A stretch of DNA of 34,302 bases from an uncultured Prevotellaceae bacterium (GTDB lineage: Bacteria > Bacteroidota > Bacteroidia > Bacteroidales > Bacteroidaceae), in NCBI GenBank assembly GCA_902783165.1, contig CACZPU010000029.1:1-34302 (forward strand), written 5' to 3'. The notes under the pieces were generated by a model. That model was not told the origin of the DNA, did no database searches, and saw only the letters and a program-made list of their open reading frames with translations. The position numbers were made by a program, and so were the translations under genes. Below are positions 16,706 to 25,291 of the stretch, piece by piece (the stretch's first letter is position 1; every line of letters begins with the position of its first letter).

Positions 16706-17227
16706 ATGGCAACAAAAATCAGACTGCAGCGCGGTGGCCGTAAAAGCTACGCTTTTTACAGAATAGTTATCGCAGATGCAAGAGCACCACGAGATGGTAG
16801 ATTTACTGAGAAAATTGGTACTTACAATCCTAACACCAATCCAGCCACAGTAGATTTGAATTTTGACCGTGCACTTTATTGGGTAGAAACAGGTGCTCAA
16901 CCAACAGACACAGTTCGTAACATCCTGAGCAATGAAGGTGTGTATTTGATGAAACATCTTCGTACAGGTATCAAGAAAGGTGCTTTTGATGAGGCTACAG
17001 CCCAAAAGAAGTTCGATGCATGGAAAGAAGCTAAAGTTAAGGGATTCAATGCAGTGCGAGAGATGGAATTGAAGTCTAAGAAAGACGCAGCTGCAAAGGA
17101 ACTTGAGGCTGAGAAGAAAATCAATGAGACAATTGCCAAGAAGGTAGCCGAAAAGAAGGCTGCTGCTGTTGCTGCTCAACAAGAGGCAGAAACTGCACCT
17201 GCAGAGGAGGCTCCAGCTGAGGCATAA
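16706..17227 (+). CDS. rpsP: 30S ribosomal protein S16 with charged C-terminal tail
   Basis: 173 residues. The first 80 or so are canonical S16 ([20 protein letters not shown], then [20 protein letters not shown]). Enterobacterial S16 stops near 82 residues; here a tail of about 90 residues rich in lysine, alanine and glutamate continues to the end, as is usual in Bacteroidota, and probably forms an exposed helix. S16 binds 16S rRNA early in 30S assembly. It is monocistronic here: own promoter, leader hairpin and terminator, without the rimM-trmD-rplS partners seen in Proteobacteria. Confidence 0.97.
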   Translation: MATKIRLQRGGRKSYAFYRIVIADARAPRDGRFTEKIGTYNPNTNPATVDLNFDRALYWVETGAQPTDTVRNILSNEGVYLMKHLRTGIKKGAFDEATAQKKFDAWKEAKVKGFNAVREMELKSKKDAAAKELEAEKKINETIAKKVAEKKAAAVAAQQEAETAPAEEAPAEA

Positions 17228-17253
17228 TTCTCTTCGATTCTGATTGAAGTTAC

Positions 17254-17283
17254 AATGGATGGGTTATCTCATCCATTTTTTTG
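17254..17283 (+). terminator. rpsP intrinsic terminator
   Basis: AATGGATG (17254-17261) pairs with CATCCATT (17270-17277), followed by a seven-T run to 17282. It starts 27 bp after the rpsP stop codon. Confidence 0.88.
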
Positions 17284-17420
17284 TTTATATTAATTTATCT
17301 GCTCATAGTTTTCAAACTTTAAATAAAAGAACAGTTAGTGCAAGACAAATGGTTTTCTAATTACATTTGGAAGATGAATAACAGACTGAATTTTTTTATG
17401 TTTGCTCTGCAATTACCAAG

Positions 17421-17476
17421 AAAAATACCCAAGAACATTGTTGCATGAAAAATACTCATGACAGAATGTGCTTGGG
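17421..17476 (-). terminator. Long interrupted hairpin ending the asparaginase-rubrerythrin unit
   Basis: Nested complementary arms: CCCAAG (17428-17433) with CTTGGG (17471-17476), ACAT (17435-17438) with ATGT (17466-17469), and CATGA (17444-17448) with TCATG (17456-17460). On the minus strand the stem is followed by TATTTTT, fitting an intrinsic terminator 27 bp after the rubrerythrin stop. The multi-tier shape is unusual for a simple terminator. Confidence 0.65.
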
Positions 17477-17502
17477 CATTTTAATGAATAATTAATCAGA
17501 AA

Positions 17503-18045
17503 TCAATAGTTCTCGGCTTTTACTTGAAAGTAGGATTGCGGGTGATCGCATACTGGGCATATCTCGGGTGCTTCTTTGCCGATAACGATATGTCCGCAAT
17601 TGGCACATTGCCAAATAACATCACCATCTTTTGAGAACACTTTTTTGTCACGTACATTCTTCAACAATTTGCGGTAGCGCTCTTCGTGTTCTTTTTCGAT
17701 GGCTGCAACAGCCTCGAATTTGTCAGCTATTTCGTTGAATCCTTCTTCGCGAGCTTCTTTAGCCATGCGTAAATACATGTCGGTCCATTCGAAGTTTTCA
17801 CCGTTTGCGGCTGCTTCCAAATTGGTTTCTGTATCGCTAACTTTTCCTCCATTGAGAAGCTTGTACCACATTTTGGCATGCTCTTTCTCGTTGGCTGCCG
17901 TTTCCTCGAATATTGCTGCAATTTGTACAAATCCATCCTTTTTTGCCTTGCTGGCAAAATAAGTATACTTGTTTCTTGCCATGGATTCGCCTGCAAATGC
18001 TTCCTGAAGATTTTTCTCAGTCTTTGTTCCTTTAAGTTCTTTCAT
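17503..18045 (-). CDS. rbr: Classical rubrerythrin (C-terminal rubredoxin domain)
   Basis: 180 residues. The N-terminal ferritin-like domain carries diiron ligand motifs E20, E53-x2-H56 and E117-x2-H120; the C-terminal rubredoxin site is C147-x2-C150 ... C163-x2-C166. Rubrerythrin reduces hydrogen peroxide to water in the cytoplasm of anaerobes, taking electrons from rubredoxin or NADH-linked reductases. Its start is 34 bp after the asparaginase stop, and no separate TAnnTTTG was found in that gap, so cotranscription with asparaginase is likely. Domain order is opposite to the homologue at 5172-5729, so the organism has at least two complementary peroxidases of this kind. Confidence 0.95.
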   Translation of the reverse strand: MKELKGTKTEKNLQEAFAGESMARNKYTYFASKAKKDGFVQIAAIFEETAANEKEHAKMWYKLLNGGKVSDTETNLEAAANGENFEWTDMYLRMAKEAREEGFNEIADKFEAVAAIEKEHEERYRKLLKNVRDKKVFSKDGDVIWQCANCGHIVIGKEAPEICPVCDHPQSYFQVKAENY

Positions 18046-18079
18046 AATGTTTTGTTTTTGTTTGTATTTGTTTAAATAA

Positions 18080-19141
18080 TTACAATGTTATTTCTCCGCA
18101 AATATTTTGATTCATCATTATTCTAACGACTTCGGGATCCTGATATTTACCTTGTAGGCACATCAGTTTGGCTACAGCACACTCCACTGTGCTATCGAAC
18201 CCACTGATAACTCCGGCATTCTTTAGTTGATAGCCTGTGTCATATCTTGCCATTTCAACGGTTCCTGCAGCACATTGGCTGATGTTGATAATATTGATGC
18301 CTTTGTCGCTAGCTTCTTTGAGCATCTTTAAAAGCCAAGGACGTTGTGGCGCATTGCCGCTTCCGTATGTGCGCATGACGATTCCTCTAAGTTGGGGGAC
18401 TTCCAACATATGTCTTACAATTTTGTCTTGTATTCCTGGGAATAAGGTGAATACCACAACATTGGGGTCGGTATCGTAGTGAGGAATCAAGGTTTTGTTA
18501 TAGTCGGGATGTAGAACGTATTCTTCGTGATAAATAATGGATATTCCTGCATCGGCCAGATGAGGATAGTTGAACGAATCAAAAGCATTGAATCCATCTG
18601 CGTTCATCTTGGTAGATCGGTTTCCTCGTAGCAGTCGTCCACTGAAATAGATACATACTTCTGGCACGATGGGGGTTCCGTCTTGGTGATGGGCTGCAGC
18701 AATCTCTATGCTGGTTACAAGGTTTTCTTTTCCGTCGGTTCGCAATTGTCCTATGGGTAGTTGAGAACCTGTGAGTATTACAGGTTTTGTCAGGTTTTCC
18801 AGCATGAAAGAAAGGGCAGATGCGGTGAATGCCATCGTGTCGGTTCCATGCAATATGACGAAACCGTCATAGTTGTCGTATTTTTCTGAAATAATCTTTA
18901 CCAGCTGTGCCCATAGGGTTGGAGTCATGTCGGAAGAGTCTATGGGGGGAGTAAATTGGTAGACTTCAATACCTGTTTGAATGCTTGAGAACTCAGGGAT
19001 TTGTGCTATTAGATGATTAAAGTCAAGAGGCTCGAGGGCTCCAGTCTCTGGGTTTTTCCCCATACCTATAGTGCCACCTGTATAAATAAGCAGCACTCTG
19101 TTGTTACGTGTAAGTTTTGTAAAGATTTTGTTATCTGACAT
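18080..19141 (-). CDS. ansA: Type I (cytoplasmic) L-asparaginase
   Basis: 353 residues, no signal peptide, so cytoplasmic. The two family motifs are clear: IYTGGTIGM with catalytic T24, and [15 protein letters not shown] with T100-D101. The length and the absence of an export signal favour the AnsA type over the periplasmic AnsB type. It hydrolyses L-asparagine to aspartate and ammonia. It has a perfect promoter upstream, divergent from uxaC, and is probably cotranscribed with the rubrerythrin downstream. Why asparaginase should be linked to peroxide defence is not evident. Confidence 0.93.
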   Translation of the reverse strand: MSDNKIFTKLTRNNRVLLIYTGGTIGMGKNPETGALEPLDFNHLIAQIPEFSSIQTGIEVYQFTPPIDSSDMTPTLWAQLVKIISEKYDNYDGFVILHGTDTMAFTASALSFMLENLTKPVILTGSQLPIGQLRTDGKENLVTSIEIAAAHHQDGTPIVPEVCIYFSGRLLRGNRSTKMNADGFNAFDSFNYPHLADAGISIIYHEEYVLHPDYNKTLIPHYDTDPNVVVFTLFPGIQDKIVRHMLEVPQLRGIVMRTYGSGNAPQRPWLLKMLKEASDKGINIINISQCAAGTVEMARYDTGYQLKNAGVISGFDSTVECAVAKLMCLQGKYQDPEVVRIMMNQNICGEITL

Positions 19142-19162
19142 CGTTTACGTAATTTATTTGTG

Positions 19163-19194
19163 CAAATATAGTTTAATTTATTAATAGTTCCAAA
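19163..19194 (-). promoter_or_regulatory. Promoter of ansA-rbr
   Basis: On the minus strand TTTG (19194-19191), 20-nt spacer, TATATTTG (19170-19163). The -7 element ends 21 nt before ATG 19141. Confidence 0.85.
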
Positions 19195-19203
19195 AAAAAT
19201 GAG

Positions 19204-19211
19204 TATATTTG
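19204..19211 (+). promoter_or_regulatory. -7 element for uxaC
   Basis: TATATTTG, perfect TAnnTTTG, 51 nt before ATG 19263. The -33 position has no TTTG; TTTA lies 23 nt upstream. The weak -33 could mean an activator is needed, which would suit an inducible uronate gene, but this is inference. Confidence 0.5.
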
Positions 19212-19262
19212 CCTAATTAAAATAAATTTTCAATCAAAACTTATCATTAAGGAAAACAAACT

Positions 19263-20663
19263 ATGAAAAAATTTATGGACGAGAACTTCCTGCTCAACAC
19301 AGCTACCGCGCAGGATCTCTATCACAATCACGCATCTAAGATGCCAATCATTGACTACCACTGTCATTTGATACCAGAAATGGTGGCAACCGATCATCAG
19401 TTCAGAAGCATTACTGAGCTATGGCTCGGAGGTGACCATTATAAGTGGAGAGCAATGCGTACAAACGGTGTGGATGAGAAATATTGTACAGGAAACGAGA
19501 CATCGGACTGGGAGAAATTTGAGAAGTGGGCTGAAACAGTACCGTATACATTCCGTAACCCTCTTTATCATTGGACTCATTTGGAGTTGAAGACAGCCTT
19601 TGGTATTGATAAGATATTAAGTCCGAAGACTGCCCGTGAAATTTTCGACGAGTGTAATGAGAAATTGAAGCAACCAGAATATACCGCGCGAGGTTTCATG
19701 CGTCGTTACAACGTGGAAACAGTATGTACAACTGATGATCCAATTGACGACCTTCACTTCCATAAGCAGACAGCAGAGAGTGGCTTCGAAATAAAGATGA
19801 TTCCTGCTTGGCGTCCTGATAAGGCAATGAATATCGAAAAGCCTGAATTTGCTAGTTATGTATGCAAGTTGGGAGAGGTGGCTGGTGTCACAATATCTTC
19901 TTTCAAAGATATGATGGATGCTCTTCAGAAACGCCATGATTTCTTCCATGCTAACGGCAGCCGCCTTTCTGACCATGGCATTGAGGAGTTCTATGATGAA
20001 CCATTTACCGATAGTCAGATTGAAACGATTTTTGAGAAAGCTATGCGTGGACAGGCTTTGTCTAATCTTGAAATCCGTCAGTATAAGCACTGCTTCCTGA
20101 AACTATGCGCAGAGATGGACTATGAGAGCAACTGGACCCAACAATTCCACTATGGAGCTATCCGAGACAATAACACATTGATGCACGATCGTCTAGGCGT
20201 GGATTGCGGTTTCGACTCTATCGGTGAATTCACCACTGCCAAGGCAATGGCACATTTCCTTGATGAACTGAATCTGGAAGGCAAACTCACGCGTACCATA
20301 TTATATACATTGAATCCTTGTGCCAACGAAGTGATTGCCACAATGCTCGGCAACTTCCAAGATGGTTCATGCCCTGGCAAGATACAATTTGGTTCTGGTT
20401 GGTGGTTCAATGACCAGTTGGACGGTATGACACGGCAGATGAACGCATTGTCGGTGCTTGGCTTGTTGAGTCGCTTTGTGGGTATGCTTACCGATAGTCG
20501 TTCGTTCTTAAGCTATCCCCGTCATGAATATTTCCGTCGTTTGCTTTGCAACTTGCTTGGTGATGATGTGGAGAATGGACTTCTCCCAGACGACAAAGAG
20601 AGTCTTTACCGAATGGTTGAAGACATCAGTTATTACAATGCAAAGAATTATTTCAAGTTCTAA
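19263..20663 (+). CDS. uxaC: Uronate (glucuronate/galacturonate) isomerase
   Basis: 466 residues, close to the usual 465-475. The N-terminal metal motif DYHCHL (H33, H35) of the amidohydrolase-like fold, the WLGGDHYKWRAMR segment, FHANGSRLSDHG, and the C-terminal FVGMLTDSRSFLSYPRHEYFRR block are all characteristic of UxaC. The enzyme converts D-glucuronate to D-fructuronate and D-galacturonate to D-tagaturonate, the first cytoplasmic step in catabolism of pectin or glucuronoxylan sugars. No uxaA/uxaB/uxuA/uxuB or kdg genes are adjacent, so it stands alone here. A strong terminator follows. Confidence 0.95.
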   Translation: MKKFMDENFLLNTATAQDLYHNHASKMPIIDYHCHLIPEMVATDHQFRSITELWLGGDHYKWRAMRTNGVDEKYCTGNETSDWEKFEKWAETVPYTFRNPLYHWTHLELKTAFGIDKILSPKTAREIFDECNEKLKQPEYTARGFMRRYNVETVCTTDDPIDDLHFHKQTAESGFEIKMIPAWRPDKAMNIEKPEFASYVCKLGEVAGVTISSFKDMMDALQKRHDFFHANGSRLSDHGIEEFYDEPFTDSQIETIFEKAMRGQALSNLEIRQYKHCFLKLCAEMDYESNWTQQFHYGAIRDNNTLMHDRLGVDCGFDSIGEFTTAKAMAHFLDELNLEGKLTRTILYTLNPCANEVIATMLGNFQDGSCPGKIQFGSGWWFNDQLDGMTRQMNALSVLGLLSRFVGMLTDSRSFLSYPRHEYFRRLLCNLLGDDVENGLLPDDKESLYRMVEDISYYNAKNYFKF

Positions 20664-20667
20664 TATC

Positions 20668-20700
20668 AAATATCCCGATGATTTTCATCGGGATATTTTT
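20668..20700 (+). terminator. uxaC intrinsic terminator
   Basis: AAATATCCCGATGA (20668-20681) pairs with TCATCGGGATATTT (20685-20698) around a three-T loop; the T-run extends to 20700. Starts 4 bp after the uxaC stop. Confidence 0.93.
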
Positions 20701-20717
20701 AATTATTGAGGTAATTA

Positions 20718-20749
20718 TTTGTCATTTTCAAAGAAAAAGTGTATATTTG
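20718..20749 (+). promoter_or_regulatory. Promoter of the wza-like gene and glmS
   Basis: TTTG (20718-20721), 20-nt spacer, TATATTTG (20742-20749). The longest open frame begins inside this promoter at 20739; the transcript start predicted near 20755 excludes it and supports ATG 20775. Confidence 0.85.
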
Positions 20750-20774
20750 CAAAAATTTGTTTAAAAATATCACT

Positions 20775-21566
20775 ATGACACGAACTGAAAAATTTATTCT
20801 GCCTTTATTGGCAATTGCTATGGTTATGCTTCTTGGAAGTTGTGGAAGCACAAAGAAAATCATTTATTTACAAGGTGCGGATACTTTGAATCTTGACAAG
20901 TCTGAATTCCTTTATGATGCGCGAATTATGCCAAAGGATTTGTTGACAATCACAGTAAGTGCAACCGATCCAGATGCTGTCAAGCATTTCAATCCATCAA
21001 AAAGTGGCAATCAGGGAGGCTCAGGCGGTAGTAATAACCAATTGCAATATTTGGTTGACAACAATGGAAACATCAATTTCCCTGTTGTTGGAACATTGCA
21101 TTTGGCAGGATTGACAAAACGTGAAAGTGAGCAACTTATCAAATCGAAAATATCTCCTTATCTTGCCAATACCGAGAACCCGGTTGTGACTGTTGAGATG
21201 TCGAGCTTTAAGGTTACAGTTCTGGGCGAAGTGTCAAGTCCGGGAACATTCAGGGTTGACCAAGAAAAGATTAACATTCTTGAGGCCGTAGCACAAGCGG
21301 GTGACCTAACCATGTATGGCAAGCGCGATAAGGTTCACTTGATTCGTGTTGACTCCAAAGGCAAAAAAGAGATTCATACATTGAATCTTAACAATGCAGA
21401 TATCATAACCTCTCCTTATTATTACTTGCAACAGAATGACATCGTTTATGTTGAGCCGAATAAGACCAAGATTGACTCTACGGCCATCAACTCGGTTTCC
21501 ATTTGGTTCTCTGTTATTAGTTTCCTCACATCGATGGCTACCCTGGTGGTAAGTATTGTAAAGTGA
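20775..21566 (+). CDS. Wza-like polysaccharide export lipoprotein
   Basis: 263 residues from ATG 20775 (MTRTEKFILPLLAIAMVMLLGSC; lipobox C23). The mature protein begins with KIIYLQGAD and DARIMPKDLLTITVSATDP, followed by a polysaccharide-export (Poly_export) domain about 50-150 with VDNNGNINFPVVGTLHLAGL, then a SLBB domain about 155-235 with VTVLGEVSSPGTFRVD. The C-terminal end VSIWFSVISFLTSMATLVVSIVK is hydrophobic and would be the outer-membrane-spanning helix, as in Wza. It would form the export channel for capsule or exopolysaccharide. Normally a Wzc-type kinase gene follows; here glmS follows after 23 bp instead, so the two are likely cotranscribed, tying polysaccharide export to UDP-GlcNAc precursor supply (inference). 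Confidence 0.87.
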   Translation: MTRTEKFILPLLAIAMVMLLGSCGSTKKIIYLQGADTLNLDKSEFLYDARIMPKDLLTITVSATDPDAVKHFNPSKSGNQGGSGGSNNQLQYLVDNNGNINFPVVGTLHLAGLTKRESEQLIKSKISPYLANTENPVVTVEMSSFKVTVLGEVSSPGTFRVDQEKINILEAVAQAGDLTMYGKRDKVHLIRVDSKGKKEIHTLNLNNADIITSPYYYLQQNDIVYVEPNKTKIDSTAINSVSIWFSVISFLTSMATLVVSIVK

Positions 21567-21589
21567 TTTGACATTTAAAAGTACATTTT

Positions 21590-23434
21590 ATGTGCGGTAT
21601 TGTAGGTTATATTGGAAATCGAGATGCATATCCTGTGTTGATAAAGGGATTGCAACGCCTGGAATATCGTGGTTATGATAGTGCTGGTGTGGCGCTGATA
21701 AACGACCATGGAGAACTGAATGTCTATAAAGAGAAGGGAAAGGTATCCGATCTTCAGTCCTTTTGTGCCGATAAAGACCTTGGCGGAACCATTGGCATTG
21801 CTCATACACGCTGGGCGACACATGGCGAGCCTTCATCGCGCAATGCCCATCCACATTATTCCGAATCGAGAAACCTTGCAATCATTCATAACGGAATCAT
21901 TGAGAATTATGCCGATTTGAAGAGCAAGTTACAGGCAAAGGGCGTTGTCTTCAAAAGCGATACCGATACGGAAGTGTTGGTTCAGTTTGTGGAATATGTG
22001 CAAAAGAAGAAGAATCTGGACCTTTTAACGTGCGTTCAATTGGTGTTGCATGAGGTGATAGGTGCATATGCCATTGCCTTGCTCGACAAGAACAATCCTG
22101 ATACCATTATTGCGGCCCGCAAGCAAAGTCCTCTTGTAGTCGGAATTGGCAAAGATGAATTCTTCATTGGCTCAGATGCCAGCCCTATCATTGAATACAC
22201 TGATAAAGTGGTGTATCTTGAAGATGGAAACATTGCCTTGATACGACGTGGCCAGGATTTGAAAGTTGTGAATATATACAACAATAGTTTGTCTCCGGAA
22301 ATTAAGACTGTAGATATCAGTCTTGGCCAAATAGAGAAGGGCGGGTATCCTCATTTCATGCTCAAGGAAATCTTCGAACAACCTGAATGTCTGGCCAATT
22401 GCATGAAAGGGCGTATCAATGTTGAGGCAGACAATGTGACCTTGAGTGCCGTGATTGACTACAAAGAGCAATTGGTCAATGCGCAACGCATCATCATTGT
22501 GGCTTGTGGCACCTCGTGGCATGCTGGACTTATTGGCAAGCAGATTATTGAGAATCTTTGTAGAATACCTGTTGAGGTGGAGTATGCATCGGAATTCAGG
22601 TATAGAAACCCCGTGGTTAGTGAGAAAGACGTGCTCATTGCCATCTCTCAAAGCGGTGAGACGGCCGATACATTGGCCGCCGTTGAACTTGCAAAGAAGA
22701 AGGGCGCCTTTATTTTCGGCATTTGCAATGCCATTGGCTCTAGTATTCCGAGGGCGACAAATACTGGTTCGTACATCCATGTCGGACCAGAAATCGGTGT
22801 GGCTTCAACAAAGGCATTTACGGGACAAGTGACGGTGTTGACGATGATTGCTCTTGCTTTGGGAAAAGAACGGGGCACCGTCGACATGACTGAATATCGT
22901 AAAATAGTCAAGGAACTGAGCATCATTCCAGAGAAGATGAAAGAAGTGCTTGCGCTCAATGAACGTATCTCTGACTTGAGCCGTACATTCACTTACGCAC
23001 GTAATTTTCTTTATCTTGGAAGAGGATTTAGCTATCCCGTGGCTTTGGAGGGCGCATTGAAGTTGAAGGAAATCAGCTACATACATGCTGAGGGATATCC
23101 AGCTGCCGAAATGAAGCATGGCCCTATTGCGTTGATTGATTCCGACATGCCTGTCGTGGTTATTGCCACCCATAATGCGATGTACGAGAAAGTGCTAAGC
23201 AATATCCAAGAGATCAAGGCTCGAAAGGGTAGGGTGATAGCATTGGTTAGCAAGGACGATCAGGTGATAAGCAAGATAGCAGATGAGGTGATAGAAATCC
23301 CCGACACATTGGAGTGTCTCGAACCTCTTATCGCAACTATTCCCTTGCAATTGTTGGCTTATCATGTGGCGGTTTGCAAGGGCAAAGATGTTGATCAGCC
23401 TAGGAATCTTGCCAAATCGGTCACGGTGGAATGA
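21590..23434 (+). CDS. glmS: Glutamine--fructose-6-phosphate aminotransferase (isomerizing)
   Basis: 614 residues. After Met removal the catalytic cysteine is N-terminal (MCGIVGYIGNRDA). The glutaminase domain spans about 1-235 (RWATHGEPSSRNAHPH, IIHNGIIENY), followed by two SIS domains (about 290-430 with ACGTSWHAG and ISQSGETADT; about 455-600 with FLYLGRGFSYPVALEGALKLKE and the closing DQPRNLAKSVTVE). It makes glucosamine 6-phosphate from fructose 6-phosphate and glutamine, the entry into amino sugar synthesis for peptidoglycan and LPS. No glmS ribozyme-like leader is present: only 23 bp separate it from the wza-like gene. Confidence 0.97.
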   Translation: MCGIVGYIGNRDAYPVLIKGLQRLEYRGYDSAGVALINDHGELNVYKEKGKVSDLQSFCADKDLGGTIGIAHTRWATHGEPSSRNAHPHYSESRNLAIIHNGIIENYADLKSKLQAKGVVFKSDTDTEVLVQFVEYVQKKKNLDLLTCVQLVLHEVIGAYAIALLDKNNPDTIIAARKQSPLVVGIGKDEFFIGSDASPIIEYTDKVVYLEDGNIALIRRGQDLKVVNIYNNSLSPEIKTVDISLGQIEKGGYPHFMLKEIFEQPECLANCMKGRINVEADNVTLSAVIDYKEQLVNAQRIIIVACGTSWHAGLIGKQIIENLCRIPVEVEYASEFRYRNPVVSEKDVLIAISQSGETADTLAAVELAKKKGAFIFGICNAIGSSIPRATNTGSYIHVGPEIGVASTKAFTGQVTVLTMIALALGKERGTVDMTEYRKIVKELSIIPEKMKEVLALNERISDLSRTFTYARNFLYLGRGFSYPVALEGALKLKEISYIHAEGYPAAEMKHGPIALIDSDMPVVVIATHNAMYEKVLSNIQEIKARKGRVIALVSKDDQVISKIADEVIEIPDTLECLEPLIATIPLQLLAYHVAVCKGKDVDQPRNLAKSVTVE

Positions 23435-23468
23435 TGAATCTTTAGAAAGAATATGGTGAAGTCCTATA

Positions 23469-23618
23469 TCAAAGTGATTCGTCTTCAGGTGGCTGAATAG
23501 TGTTGCTTTTTAGGATGGATTTAGATTTGCCGCGTGGTATGTGTTTCTTTTTCAACAACCACGCGGCTTTTTTCTTCTCATATTCTTCTCGGTGTTTCTC
23601 CAAATAGTTGTCTGCCAT
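23469..23618 (-). CDS. Small basic protein, 49 residues
   Basis: ATG at 23618 to TGA at 23471-23469. The product begins MADNYLEKHREEYEKKKAAW and is strongly charged, with a predicted helix followed by a basic, proline-containing tail (KKKHIPRGKSKS) and an acidic end (PPEDESL). MADNYLE-type short proteins occur, to my recollection, widely in Bacteroidota and are sometimes misannotated. No promoter with TAnnTTTG was found. The gene overlaps, on the other strand, the hairpin that ends glmS (23529-23573), so the same bases may encode AAWLLKKKHIPRG and form a terminator. Function unknown. Confidence 0.5.
   Translation of the reverse strand: MADNYLEKHREEYEKKKAAWLLKKKHIPRGKSKSILKSNTIQPPEDESL
23529..23573 (+). 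terminator. glmS intrinsic terminator inside an antisense small gene
   Basis: GCCGCGTGGT (23529-23538) pairs with ACCACGCGGC (23558-23567), loop 19 nt, followed by six T (23568-23573). It lies 95 bp after the glmS stop. The large loop and the overlap with a coding frame on the minus strand are unusual. Confidence 0.75.
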
Positions 23619-23676
23619 AGACAATTTGTTTTATGCATTGTTGGAACCCGGAATGAGTCCAGGTTGAAGATAATAC

Positions 23677-23729
23677 CTTGAACGAATACTTACGAGTAAT
23701 CGTTAGAATAATGACATAATTCGTTCAAG
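23677..23729. repeat. 11-bp inverted repeat with 31-nt spacer
   Basis: CTTGAACGAAT (23677-23687) and ATTCGTTCAAG (23719-23729) are exact inverted copies. They lie between the DUF4270 stop and the small 49-codon gene. No T-run follows on either strand, so it is not a standard terminator; it may be a weak processing or binding site. Confidence 0.6.
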
Positions 23730-23748
23730 AGAAGGCTGGCTGATATTG

Positions 23749-25206
23749 CTATCGACCGGCAAATTTGCTATAGATGACACTTATCTTGATGTCGTCGTAG
23801 GGATTTCCTGAACCGCCTACAAGACGAACACTGGAGAGTTTCATGTCGTGTGTCACCTTGGCCAGCACCGAGGCTTGAGAAGCTTGTGCATACGTTTCAA
23901 CAACCGGAATGATAACCACTTTGTTCCAATTGGGATGAGCGATTGTCCAATTGCTATTGCTCTTCAATCCGCTCTTTTTTGCTTCCGACATTTTCCTCAC
24001 GAGATTTGAAATGTTGGAGAACACATAGTTGTTGCCCGAGATGGTTGACAGATAGGATTGCACGCCATCGGTGATTTTGTTTTTCTCGAAGAAGGTGTAC
24101 ATGCTATCGCGCTCAATCATCAACAAGGTGGTCGGCGTTTCAAGAGAATAAGGTGTATGCTGAATGTTGTTGATTTTACGGAGAATAATCTTGGCCGTAT
24201 TCAGCGTGTCGTTCTCGTGGTTTAGAGTAATCTCGTCCACGGGCAATGTCATCTCGGTGAAGATGCCGGCAGGTGTTTTCAGATAGGTGCAACTATTGTC
24301 GTTGACAAGTCTGTTGATGGCATCTTTGCTATTTGTAATATTGGTTGTCTGAAGCACTTCTTCCGTACCGGAGTAAATGTCGTCTCTCACGTACATGTTG
24401 TTCTCTTTGTCTTTAAAGCGATAGTACACGGACAGTTGGCTGATGCTGATGTAAGCCATTGAGCCGATTCCATCCTTTGTCTTCACGTAGAAACCTGGAC
24501 ATACGTTGTGGATGAAATTGTATGAGTTCTTGAAATATGAAGGATTCTCGTAGTATTTGTTTATGATATAAGAGCCGAAGTTATTGTATCTCTTTCCTTG
24601 TTTGTCAACGTAAGGAGTGTTCAGGGGGATTCTGATATGATGCGTGTAATTGTTCGAACTTCTGATGCTATCGGTGTATGTATGGTTGTCCAAAGTGTAC
24701 ACCTTGTCAATCTTAAGTCCGTCTTCTCTCACGTATCCTTCGCTCAGTGGGTCGAAGTTGGAATAATACTTCTTGCTTTCTTCCATGGGTTTGTCCATTT
24801 CATAGACGGTAGCTTTCATGGTGGCAAGCGAGTCGCCATAGAAACTTGTGTAGTACAACCTTATCTCGCATGAGTCGGCAACGATTTCCCCATTGTCGTC
24901 GAGGCTTATAATGCTTTCTTTCGCGGGGAGCTTGAAGTCTTCAAGGGTGTTGAATTGGACCATGAAGTCGCCCGAGATATACGAACCAGTCTCCGGGTCT
25001 TTGATGCGTCCAAGATAACCGGTGGCGTTGCGTGAGAATACGGAGTCGGCAACAATCGAACGGGTGGTCACCTTGAATGAATCTGTCGTGATGGTGATGT
25101 TATCTATGTTCTCCGTGAGAGAAGAGCCTATGTTTCCTGTTGTATCATCGCAGGACACGAGAATCGTGGAAAGAAAGGCGAGCCCTGCCAGTATTTTTGT
25201 TTTCAT
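23749..25206 (-). CDS. DUF4270-family lipoprotein
   Basis: 485 residues with a lipoprotein signal (MKTKILAGLAFLSTILVSC, lipobox C19). DUF4270 covers nearly the whole mature chain, recognisable by the DDTTGNIGSSL start, the ADSVFSRNATGYLGRIKDPETG segment, and ADSCEIRLYYTSFYGDS. Bacteroidota carry this family commonly in a position near a glycogen-synthase-like gene and pan genes, as here. The molecular function is unknown; an outer-membrane or surface location is likely. It follows the GT5-like gene by 85 bp on the same strand with no clear promoter between, so the two probably form one transcript. Confidence 0.85.
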   Translation of the reverse strand: MKTKILAGLAFLSTILVSCDDTTGNIGSSLTENIDNITITTDSFKVTTRSIVADSVFSRNATGYLGRIKDPETGSYISGDFMVQFNTLEDFKLPAKESIISLDDNGEIVADSCEIRLYYTSFYGDSLATMKATVYEMDKPMEESKKYYSNFDPLSEGYVREDGLKIDKVYTLDNHTYTDSIRSSNNYTHHIRIPLNTPYVDKQGKRYNNFGSYIINKYYENPSYFKNSYNFIHNVCPGFYVKTKDGIGSMAYISISQLSVYYRFKDKENNMYVRDDIYSGTEEVLQTTNITNSKDAINRLVNDNSCTYLKTPAGIFTEMTLPVDEITLNHENDTLNTAKIILRKINNIQHTPYSLETPTTLLMIERDSMYTFFEKNKITDGVQSYLSTISGNNYVFSNISNLVRKMSEAKKSGLKSNSNWTIAHPNWNKVVIIPVVETYAQASQASVLAKVTHDMKLSSVRLVGGSGNPYDDIKISVIYSKFAGR

Positions 25207-25291
25207 TGAAGTATGAAATAGTATCTTTATGACTTGTTAGTTATATGGTAATAACTTCTATATGTATTGTTTATGTATTGCTTTCGCCAGA

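Noticed and set aside
21567-21589. Possible glmS ribozyme upstream of glmS
   Set aside because: Only 23 bp separate the wza-like stop from the glmS start, far too short for the ribozyme.
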